DNA of 9,690 nt from an uncultured Planctomycetia bacterium (lineage in GTDB: Bacteria; Planctomycetota; UBA1135; GCA-002686595). The DNA lies in NCBI GenBank assembly GCA_937952135.1, contig CALFYL010000033.1, positions 1 to 9,690 of the forward strand, in the 5' to 3' direction. The notes beneath the pieces are model-generated. The model worked only from the letters and a program-made list of their open reading frames with translations, made no database searches and was not told the origin of the DNA. Position 1 is the stretch's first letter. Each line of letters starts with the position of its first letter. Shown in pieces: positions 1 to 5,576 of the stretch. The position numbers and the translations under genes are program-made.

Positions 1-205
1 GCACCGGGTCGCTCACCTCGCTCTCGAACAGGACGCAGAACGCGTCGTGAGGCACGCCGGTGAGCGTCACGGTCAGCGGGCGGCCGAGGAAGGGCGCGCC
101 GTGGCGGATCGGGTAGGTCTGGGCCGTCGCCGACGCAGCGCAAATCGCGAGCGCCGCAGCGGCGAGAACGAAGGGAGATCGCACGCGGAAACGCGACGAC
201 GCCAT
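1..205 (-). CDS. Secreted protein of unknown function, N-terminal part (runs off left edge)
   Basis: The first 68 residues are visible, beginning MASSRFRVRSPFVLAAAALA; the rest lies beyond base 1. The N-terminus is a clear Sec signal peptide: a basic n-region (three Arg in residues 5-9), a hydrophobic core at about 12-23, and an Ala-X-Ala type site (SATA before QTYP) giving cleavage near residue 28. The mature part starts QTYPIRHGAPFLGRPLTVTL, a beta-rich style common in exported proteins, but I do not recognise a family. The start is well supported: a GGAGGA Shine-Dalgarno (complement of 210-215) lies 5 bases before the ATG. It is on the same strand as the JAMM peptidase, 192 bp downstream of it, so co-transcription is possible but not shown. 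Confidence 0.8.
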   Translation of the reverse strand, partial: MASSRFRVRSPFVLAAAALAICAASATAQTYPIRHGAPFLGRPLTVTLTGVPHDAFCVLFESEVSDPV

Positions 206-397
206 GACATCCTCCAGGACCGCGGGAAAGCGGAGGCACGAGACGGACTCGAGCAGAAAAGAACGCTTGGAGCGTAGCTCGCGTCGAGGGCGGCGCAGCT
301 AAGCCGCAGGGACTCCGTCGCGGCGACTCTCTGCGTAAGTGAAAGTCTCCAGCGAGGTGCGGCGTGAGAGCTCGCGATCGGAGGCTGTCGTGTGCGG
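206..397. other. Intergenic stretch between the JAMM gene and the secreted-protein gene
   Basis: No coding region is supported here. It holds the ribosome binding site of the secreted protein at its left end. A weak 5-bp inverted repeat (GCGGC/GCCGC near 292-309) has no T-run and is not convincing as a terminator. I see no promoter with both boxes. Confidence 0.5.
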
Positions 398-838
398 TCA
401 GCTCTCGAGCGCGAGTTCGTGCTGCGCTCCGGCTGCGAAGCCGAAGGCGCGCACCTCGAGCTCGCCGGCGCCGCTCCGGCCGACGATCGCGTGCACCCAA
501 CCCTCCCAGGCGTCCGCCCGATCCGACGCGGAGGGCGTCGCGGGCCCGTTCGGATGCGAGTGCCACACTCCGACCACCTCGAGCCCCGCCGCCTGCGCCG
601 CGAGCTCGGCGGCGAGGTGGTCCTCGGGATGCAACTCGAAGGCGCGCGCCGCCGCGGTCGCCAAGTTGCGGCCCAGCAGCACCTCGACGACCTCGACGCG
701 CGCCCCCTCGCCCACCTCGACGCGCCGTCCGACGAAAACGCCGCACGCTTCGTCGGGCGCGGCCGCGCGCGTCCAACTCTTCAAGCGCTCGACTTCGCGC
801 GAAGCGATCCGAACGGAGCGGACAATGGGGCTGCGCAT
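398..838 (-). CDS. JAMM/MPN-domain metallopeptidase (M67 type), 146 aa
   Basis: A predicted zinc-dependent isopeptidase or peptidase of the JAB1/MPN/Mov34 superfamily, probably cytoplasmic as no signal peptide or membrane segment is visible. The complete JAMM signature is present: catalytic Glu30 in DEACGVFVG, then H93-S-H95, seven residues, S103, two residues, D106 (HSHPNGPATPSASD). The length matches the small stand-alone bacterial members. In that family, known members cleave ubiquitin-like sulphur carriers or cysteine adducts from them (CysO-cysteine peptidase type), but no ThiS/MoaD/CysO-like gene is in this window, so the substrate is open. I chose the ATG at 838 because the frame continues upstream only by reading antisense through a decayed FG-GAP copy, and because the first 53 bases from this ATG recur exactly at 4071-4123. 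Only a weak AAGG-like sequence precedes the ATG. Confidence 0.87.
   Translation of the reverse strand: MRSPIVRSVRIASREVERLKSWTRAAAPDEACGVFVGRRVEVGEGARVEVVEVLLGRNLATAAARAFELHPEDHLAAELAAQAAGLEVVGVWHSHPNGPATPSASDRADAWEGWVHAIVGRSGAGELEVRAFGFAAGAQHELALES
786..838 (-). repeat. 53-bp direct repeat, copy 1 (JAMM gene start)
   Basis: By eye these 53 bases are identical to 4071-4123 at every position. They encode residues 1-17 and part of 18 of the JAMM peptidase (MRSPIVRSVRIASREVE). To the left of 786 similarity stops abruptly. To the right (839 onward) it continues at clearly lower identity. A perfect 12-bp palindrome, CTTCGCGCGAAG, lies at 793-804. Confidence 0.95.
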
Positions 839-865
839 GGTGGCCTTCGAGAAGAGAATAGGTCC

Positions 866-1034
866 GTGGCTCGGACGACGCACAGGTCCGTGCATGCCCT
901 TGGGTCGCTCTGGTCGGTCGTGCTCGTTCTCGGCGCCGCGCTTGCCGCCACTCAAAGTGCTCGTCACCAGTGGGAGCACAGCGCTCGTCTCCGCAGGCCC
1001 CGGGCACGATCCAAAACTCGGCACGAAGCCGTGA
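866..1034 (+). pseudogene. Remnant of a plus-strand FG-GAP gene (deleted copy of 4151-5560)
   Basis: This is a collapsed paralogue of the intact FG-GAP gene. The left end keeps the GTG start candidate (866, aligned to 4151) and a hydrophobic N-terminal segment (LWSVVLVLGAALAATQ) equivalent to the membrane anchor of the intact gene. The right end keeps the last 25 codons, VLVTSGSTALVSAGPG through to the TGA at 1032-1034, against VLVTSGATAFAFAGPG in the intact copy. Nothing of the middle remains: the offset between copies changes from 3285 to 4526, a net loss of 1241 bp. That is not a multiple of three, so the two surviving ends are in different frames. All FG-GAP calcium-loop motifs except the edge of the last are gone. 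No functional product is expected. Confidence 0.85.
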
Positions 1035-1440
1035 GCGCGCAAAGTCGCGCGGCGAGTTCGGCATGTTGGGTGCGGACTCGGGCTTCCCCACCCGGACGTC
1101 GCCGCGGCGGCGCACTTGGCGATCGCGCGTCCGTTGAGCGCACCGAGGACATAGCGCACGCCGTCGCCGAGCGCTTGGATCTCCTGTGGCTGCTGAGCGG
1201 GAGTTCCGTGTCCTGCACGAGCGAACCGTCAGCGTCGAAGGCCGCGTGGCGCGACCTCGAGTTCTCGCGGCCGCGTTCGAAGCCGACCAGGTCCGCGCAA
1301 CCGCCGCCATCGACATCGCCGCAGCGATGCATGGTGCGCGCACTGAGCCAGTACTTGCGCGGATATCCGGCGTCCAACGCGCGCAGTGAGTGTTTCGCGC
1401 GCCTCGGGCGACGACACGAGCTCGCCCTTCGAATGACCTC
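1035..1440 (-). pseudogene. Remnant of a minus-strand FG-GAP gene (decayed copy of 5577-6842)
   Basis: This is a decayed copy of the C-terminal half of the intact minus FG-GAP gene. Conserved pieces on the minus strand are RCGDVDGGGCADLVGFERGR (near 1260-1320; intact copy RCGDVDGDGCADFVGFERGR), ELPLSS against ELRLGS, then in another frame QALGDGVRYV and GRAIAKC against QALGD...DGVLYV and GRTIAQL. Lesions are a 222-bp in-frame deletion at about 1165 (it removes about 74 residues, including two FG-GAP loops), a 1-bp deletion near 1183-1187 that shifts the frame, loss of the stop codon seen at 5577, and no recognisable 5' half. Over 1201-1327 I count about 18 mismatches with 5952-6078. The left end of homology in gene order, near 1440, is uncertain. 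Confidence 0.85.
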
Positions 1441-1504
1441 GCCCCTCCTCGTACAGGAAGACGAACGGTGACACGGACGATTCGACGAACTTCAGGGACA
1501 GAAC

Positions 1505-3325
1505 CTAGGGTTGAAGTGTGAAGGCCAACCCGTTGGAAAGCGACGTCGACTTCGAGCTGGGGGGGTCGCGATACCACGCCTGTGCCCACAGCGAGTCACC
1601 GGCCGAGAATGGGCTACCCAGCGCGGACGGGTGGGAGGTGCGGTATGTGTTCCAATCCAGCAGACAAAAGCCGTCGCACGCCCCCGCCGTCCCGCCCGAG
1701 TTCTGGAGCCCGGTCCGTTGCGTCGGCGCTTTGATGCACAAGAAGCTGCTTCCGGCGCCCCAGGGCACCGCCGTCGCGCCCGATACTCCGTAGAACAACA
1801 GCCCAGCTTTGAGCGCATCAACGCCAGCAACTTCGATCCAGAAACCCGACGGCAGCAGAGCGCTCGGCGTGCCCGTACCGGAAATCCACGCAGCGCAGCC
1901 GTTCGAGCTAGTTCCCGACGTGCAGAAGGTCGTGAATGCTGACCCTCCTGGAACGCTCATGCGCGTGGTGACGCCGCTGACCCTGTTTCGCAGGAAGATG
2001 TCGTCCACGCCGTTGGAGTCGTTGGGGACGAGATTGGTGGCAGTACTCGAAAACGTGACGAACGAGCCTCCCGAAGAAATCGCGTGGTGGTCGCTCTGCG
2101 AGTTGGCTTCGATCCCGCCAGAGCCGACACTCACACGCTCGGTCATGACGTCTCCCAGCTCGTCGAAGACCCCGTCTTCGTCGGGATCGCGGTCGTGTAC
2201 GAAGATGTCTTGCGCGGCATTGGTATCGCCCGGCACGAGGTTGGCGGCATCGCTGCGAAAAAGCACGAATCGAGCGTCCGCGCTGATCGACGACTTCCGG
2301 TCGGCGAGTACGCCGCCCGCCATTTGCCCGCCGGACGAACTGACACTTACACGCACGGTCAGGGCCCCCTGCAGGTCGCGCACGAACACGTCTTCAATGC
2401 CATTCGTATCGCCTGAGATTAGGTTCGTCGCCCCGCTCGAGAACGCGACGTAGCGGCCGCTGCCGTCGATCGAACCGCGATCGCTGTAATCATCGCCGGA
2501 GCTTCCGCTCTGGGCGACGCTGACGAGGATCGTCGAACTTGCCTGGAGGTCTCGGACGAATACGTCCCACGTCGTGTTGAGGTCGTTCGGAGCGAGGTTG
2601 CTTGCGATGCTGTGGAACGCGATGTAGCGACCGTCGAAAGCGGATATCGACGAATGAAGGCTCGGTCCGTCGGCTTCCACGCCGAGCGCACCGACACTTG
2701 CGCGAGTTGTTGCGCCCGTCTGCCGGTCATGCACGAACACGTCCCAAGTGCCGTTGGTATCCCCGCCGACAAGGTTGTCGGCCAGGCTCTGGAACGCGAC
2801 AAAGCGACCGTCCGCCGTGATCGGCAAGTTGTAGCTGTACGAGGGACCGTTCGATTGCTGGCCGCCCGAATCGACACTGATACGCGTGGTCGTCGCGGCG
2901 AAGCGATCTCGGACGAACACGTCGTCGACCCCATTGGTGTCACCGACAACCAAGTTGGAGCCCGAACTCGTGAATACGACGTAGCGGCCGTCGCCCGAAA
3001 GCCCCGCGTACGTGCTGGGGCCGTTGCTCTGCGTCCCGGTTGTGGCGACGCTGGCGCACTCGAACGTGCCGGCCGCCCGATCGAACACGAACACATCACC
3101 CACGCCGTTGGTATCGCCGGGAACGAGGTTGGTCCCAAGGCTGTGGAAGGCGACCACCGATCCATCGAACGATATCGGTGGGTAGAGACTAGCTCCGTCG
3201 GATTGTTGCGCGCGCGAGGACGGAGCGCCGAGCAACAGCAGCGTAGCGGCGGTAACTACACAGCGCCCACGAATGCAGCTGAGGAACGAAACGCCGTGGC
3301 TGAAGAGTGAAAGGTCAAAGTGCAT
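1505..3325 (-). CDS. Secreted TolB/WD40-like seven-repeat beta-propeller protein, 606 aa
   Basis: An exported protein made of seven repeats of about 59 residues, beginning near residues 49, 109, 169, 228, 286, 347 and 416. The pattern is DGRYVAF-S-ATNLV-GDTNG--DVFVRDR followed by T-R-SV. This is the TolB-like/PD40-type repeat, and seven copies suggest one closed propeller. Repeat 6 carries an acidic insert (DPDEDGVFDE). Residues about 460-606 form a separate C-terminal domain with three Cys in FCTSGTSSNGCAAW... and FLCIKAP, a QNSGG motif and a WAQAWYRDP motif. I recall this domain on many planctomycete exported proteins, of unknown role. The signal peptide has its hydrophobic core at about 22-33 and SRA before QQ, so cleavage is near residue 39. 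The ATG at 3325 is chosen because GGGAG (complement of 3334-3338) lies 8 bases before it; the 51 extra upstream codons lack signal-peptide character. No enzyme motif is seen. Confidence 0.9.
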   Translation of the reverse strand: MHFDLSLFSHGVSFLSCIRGRCVVTAATLLLLGAPSSRAQQSDGASLYPPISFDGSVVAFHSLGTNLVPGDTNGVGDVFVFDRAAGTFECASVATTGTQSNGPSTYAGLSGDGRYVVFTSSGSNLVVGDTNGVDDVFVRDRFAATTTRISVDSGGQQSNGPSYSYNLPITADGRFVAFQSLADNLVGGDTNGTWDVFVHDRQTGATTRASVGALGVEADGPSLHSSISAFDGRYIAFHSIASNLAPNDLNTTWDVFVRDLQASSTILVSVAQSGSSGDDYSDRGSIDGSGRYVAFSSGATNLISGDTNGIEDVFVRDLQGALTVRVSVSSSGGQMAGGVLADRKSSISADARFVLFRSDAANLVPGDTNAAQDIFVHDRDPDEDGVFDELGDVMTERVSVGSGGIEANSQSDHHAISSGGSFVTFSSTATNLVPNDSNGVDDIFLRNRVSGVTTRMSVPGGSAFTTFCTSGTSSNGCAAWISGTGTPSALLPSGFWIEVAGVDALKAGLLFYGVSGATAVPWGAGSSFLCIKAPTQRTGLQNSGGTAGACDGFCLLDWNTYRTSHPSALGSPFSAGDSLWAQAWYRDPPSSKSTSLSNGLAFTLQP

Positions 3326-3377
3326 GGCGAACACTCCCTGGCGAGTAGTGCAACTCGGACGGCGCCCCTCGTGTGGA

Positions 3378-3414
3378 GGAGGGCGGCGCTGAGCGAACGT
3401 TAGCGTCGCCCTCC
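3378..3414. repeat. Strong inverted repeat (stem-loop) upstream of the TolB-like gene
   Basis: GGAGGGCG (3378-3385) pairs perfectly with CGCCCTCC (3407-3414). A further CGCT/AGCG pair (3387-3390 with 3402-3405) lies inside, separated by one G/T position, leaving an 11-base loop. There is no T-run on either side, so it is not a canonical terminator. It lies 53-89 bp before the start of the TolB-like gene and roughly 100 bp past the 3' end of the IS91-type transposase remnant. It could be a leader structure, a degenerate element end, or chance in GC-rich DNA. Confidence 0.5.
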
Positions 3415-3489
3415 GCAGAAGGGATGAAAGGAGGAGGCGTGGAGGCGATGGTTCCCGCGGATGGCACCCGGCGGTCATGGCGGCGAGCT

Positions 3490-4070
3490 CGGTTTGGGGA
3501 CGTGCGCAGCGTTGCAGCCACCGCCGGGCACGACGTCGTTGCGTCAGGTTGCCGCCGGGGCGAGGACGCCGTGGTGATGAGCAAACGGGAGCGCAGGCCG
3601 GAAACGAGGGACGCGTCCGCTCGATGAGATTCAGCGCGTCGAACGAGACGGCCGAGGCGTCGTCGCGCCAGTGTCGATGGACGCGCTAGACGAAGCGTCC
3701 GTCGGCGGCAGGTGAGAGGCGCTCGGTGGCGATCGGCGGGCGCGTCACCTAGATACGGAGATCTTCGTGCAATTCGCGCCGTTCTTCGGGCACGAGAACG
3801 TCGGCGTGGAGCGAGAAGCTGTCGACCGCGTAGCACAGTGCGCCACCCATGAAGCTCAGGCATCGCTCGCGCCGGCGGCCGTGTTGGGTGACGGCGGATG
3901 AGCGCTGCGCCTGAATCGCCAGACGGCCTTGCACGGACTCGGCGCACAGCGCGGAGATGAGCGACTCGTCCACGTCGGGTGCGTCGGCCTGATCGCTTTC
4001 ACTCTCGCGCGATAGCCGAGCGCGCTGGCGCAGGTAGTGCGTGATGCGCCGCACGAGCGTGCGGGTGAGT
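3490..4070 (-). mobile_element. IS91-type transposase remnant (Y2_Tnp / PF04986-like), broken
   Basis: Reading the minus strand from 4070, the translation follows the C-terminal half of IS91-family transposases as I remember them. In order: a segment LVRRITHYLRQRARL; SVQGRLAI (family: SIQGRVALGPRAG); DSFSLHADVLVP (family: GFDLHANVAVP); a segment ending DLRI; TAG at 3749-3751; VTRPPIATERLSPAADGRFV; TAG at 3686-3688; HRHWRDDASAVSFDALNLIE; then a frame change to HHGVLAPAAT (3547-3582) and a TGA at 3544-3546. Homology fades near 3490. The N-terminal half with the catalytic region is missing, as 4070 abuts the duplicated JAMM start. With two in-frame stops, a frameshift and a missing 5' half it cannot be active. 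No ends or flanking target repeats were firmly identified. Confidence 0.85.
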
Positions 4071-4123
4071 CGCTCGACTTCGCGCGAAGCGATCCGAACG
4101 GAGCGGACAATGGGGCTGCGCAT
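3749..4123 (-). pseudogene. Chimeric 124-codon ORF: JAMM start fused to the transposase remnant
   Basis: From the ATG at 4123 the first 18 residues (MRSPIVRSVRIASREVER) match those of the intact JAMM peptidase. The frame then continues without interruption into transposase-derived sequence from LTRTLVRR to the TAG at 3749. None of the JAMM catalytic residues (Glu, HxH, Ser, Asp) are present, so this is not a peptidase. It may still be transcribed and translated, since it keeps the JAMM gene's start region. Gene callers will probably report it as a hypothetical protein. I regard it as a fusion of two broken genes. Confidence 0.8.
4071..4123 (-). repeat. 53-bp direct repeat, copy 2 (truncated JAMM gene start)
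   Basis: Identical over 53 bases to 786-838. The left boundary at 4070/4071 is a sharp junction with transposase sequence. The right side continues into the lower-identity duplicated block with the intact FG-GAP gene. The 12-bp palindrome CTTCGCGCGAAG is at 4078-4089. Confidence 0.95.
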
Positions 4124-4150
4124 CGTGGCGTTCGAGATGAGAATAGATCT

Positions 4151-5560
4151 GTGGATCCCGCCGCGCACAGGTCCGTTCGAGCTCCGTGGACGTCTGCGGC
4201 CCTAGCTGTCCCAATCGGCGTGGCGCTCGGATTGGCGGCGCTGTTCCTCTGGCAACTTCGGTCGGCGGGCCACGACCCGCGCCACGAGCCGACGTTGCTC
4301 GAGCACGCGCTTTTCACGATCTCCGACGTGTCGGCTCGGCAGGTGCAAGTTGTTGAACTCGACGGCGGCTCGCGCGAGATCGTCGCCGTGCGTCGCGATC
4401 CGCGGTCCGGGCTGCAGCGCGTCGAGGTCCTCGCCTGCAGCGACGGTCGAGTCCGCCGCACGATCTGGCGCGCCGGAGGCGTGGACGAGCGCGTGGACTC
4501 GATGGCGACGCTGCGGAGCACGCACGCGTGTGGAGCGTTCGACCTCGCGCTCGCGGTGGCCCTGCACGACGGACCGTGGCGCGTCGATTTGCTGTGCGGC
4601 GAATCGGGCGAGCCCTTGCAGCGCTGGACGGGCGCACCGGGTTCGCTCGCGTGCGGCGCAGCCCTCGCATGCGTCGGCGATCTCGACGGCGACGGCGTCG
4701 ACGATCTCGCGTTCGGCGCGCGTCCCGGCGCCGCGGATTTCGACGAGCATCGCGAACCGCGCGAGGACGCCGCGTGCTTCGTGAGCGTTGGCTCCGGCGC
4801 GAGCGGCGTCGAACTCGCGCGCGTGCACTCGCCGCTGGGGAGCACCGCCCGTCCGTTCGTTGCGGGCCTCGGCGATCTCGACGGCGATGGACGTCCCGAG
4901 TGGTCGGTCCAGTTCTTCGCCGACGCCGAAACGTCGCTCACGATCCGCTCGGGCGCGACGGAGCACTTCGAGCGCCAGCTTGCGTCCGCGCACGGTCCGC
5001 TCAGCGCCGCTGGCGACGTCGACGGCGACGGAGTCCCCGACTTCGCCGTCGACCGCTGGGCGGAGAGCGGCCCGACCCGCGTCGGCGCCGTGACGCTCGT
5101 GAGCGGCCGCACGTTCCAAAGGCTCTTCGAGCTCCGGTATCCCGACGCGTTCTCCGATCTCGGAGTCACCGCGGCGCTCGGCGACCTCGACGGCGACGGC
5201 CGCGCCGAAATCGCGCTCGGCGAGCCCAACTTCGGTCTGCGCGGCGTTTCGAGCGGCGGTTGGGTGCTCGCTCCGCTCGCTTTCGCGACCTCGTCGCTGC
5301 AACTCGCCGCTCGCATCCCGTCGAACCCGAAGTCGATGGCGCACGAGTCCGGTTGCGTGCGCATCCACTCGGGCCGCACGCGCGAGGTCGTCTGGGGCGC
5401 CTTTGCTCATCCGGAGTCCGGCGAAGGTCTCGGCTACGCCGTGCAACGCTTGCCCGACATCGATGGCGATGGCTGGGCCGACGTGCTCGTCACGAGCGGC
5501 GCCACGGCATTCGCGTTTGCGGGCCCCGGGCGCGATCCGACGGTCCGCGCGAAGCCGTGA
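4151..5560 (+). CDS. Membrane-anchored FG-GAP repeat protein, about 469 aa
   Basis: A predicted surface or periplasmic protein tethered by one N-terminal membrane helix (residues about 15-36, AALAVPIGVALGLAALFLW). Five FG-GAP/VCBS-type calcium loops are visible: DLDGDGVDD (about 177), DLDGDGRPE (242), DVDGDGVPD (289), DLDGDGRAE (345) and DIDGDGWAD (436). This repeat is known from integrin-alpha-like beta-propellers and binds calcium; ligand and role are unknown here. The frame is open back to an ATG at 4037, but that part is antisense to the JAMM start and transposase remnant. I prefer the GTG at 4151, which is conserved at 866 in the decayed copy and places the helix near the N-terminus; no good Shine-Dalgarno precedes it. 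Its start faces the chimeric ORF start 27 bp away, and its stop faces the next gene's stop across 16 bp. Confidence 0.82.
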   Translation: MDPAAHRSVRAPWTSAALAVPIGVALGLAALFLWQLRSAGHDPRHEPTLLEHALFTISDVSARQVQVVELDGGSREIVAVRRDPRSGLQRVEVLACSDGRVRRTIWRAGGVDERVDSMATLRSTHACGAFDLALAVALHDGPWRVDLLCGESGEPLQRWTGAPGSLACGAALACVGDLDGDGVDDLAFGARPGAADFDEHREPREDAACFVSVGSGASGVELARVHSPLGSTARPFVAGLGDLDGDGRPEWSVQFFADAETSLTIRSGATEHFERQLASAHGPLSAAGDVDGDGVPDFAVDRWAESGPTRVGAVTLVSGRTFQRLFELRYPDAFSDLGVTAALGDLDGDGRAEIALGEPNFGLRGVSSGGWVLAPLAFATSSLQLAARIPSNPKSMAHESGCVRIHSGRTREVVWGAFAHPESGEGLGYAVQRLPDIDGDGWADVLVTSGATAFAFAGPGRDPTVRAKP

Positions 5561-5561
5561 G

Positions 5562-5575
5562 CGCGAGAGGTCGCG
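5562..5575. terminator. Small hairpin in the convergent gap (possible shared terminator)
   Basis: The 16-bp gap between the two stop codons holds CGCGA-GAGG-TCGCG, a 5-bp stem with a 4-base loop. The decayed copy has a similar hairpin at 1035-1050 (GCGCG, 6-base loop, CGCGC) despite sequence change. No T-run follows, and short GC stems are common by chance here. Confidence 0.25.
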
Positions 5576-5576
5576 G

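Noticed and set aside
839..1159. 107-residue N-terminal extension of the JAMM frame
   Set aside because: The extension reads through FG-GAP remnants (RYVLGALNGRAIAKC matches the decayed minus gene), and the exact repeat of the start region supports ATG 838.
392..1471. Plus-strand open frame of 359 codons
   Set aside because: It runs antisense through the JAMM gene and then across both FG-GAP remnants; only the short stretch near 866-945 is in a once-coding frame.
3326..3478. 51-codon extension of the TolB-like protein to the ATG at 3478
   Set aside because: The extension is Pro/Arg-rich and buries the signal peptide; the ATG at 3325 has a good ribosome binding site.
4037..4150. Upstream ATG start for the anchored FG-GAP gene
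   Set aside because: This part is the complement of transposase and JAMM coding sequence, differs in origin from the rest, and would put 38 charged residues before the membrane helix.
3856..5379. Minus-strand open frame of 507 codons opposite the anchored FG-GAP gene
   Set aside because: Ser/Pro/Arg-rich shadow frame with no domain, while the opposite frame has five calcium loops.
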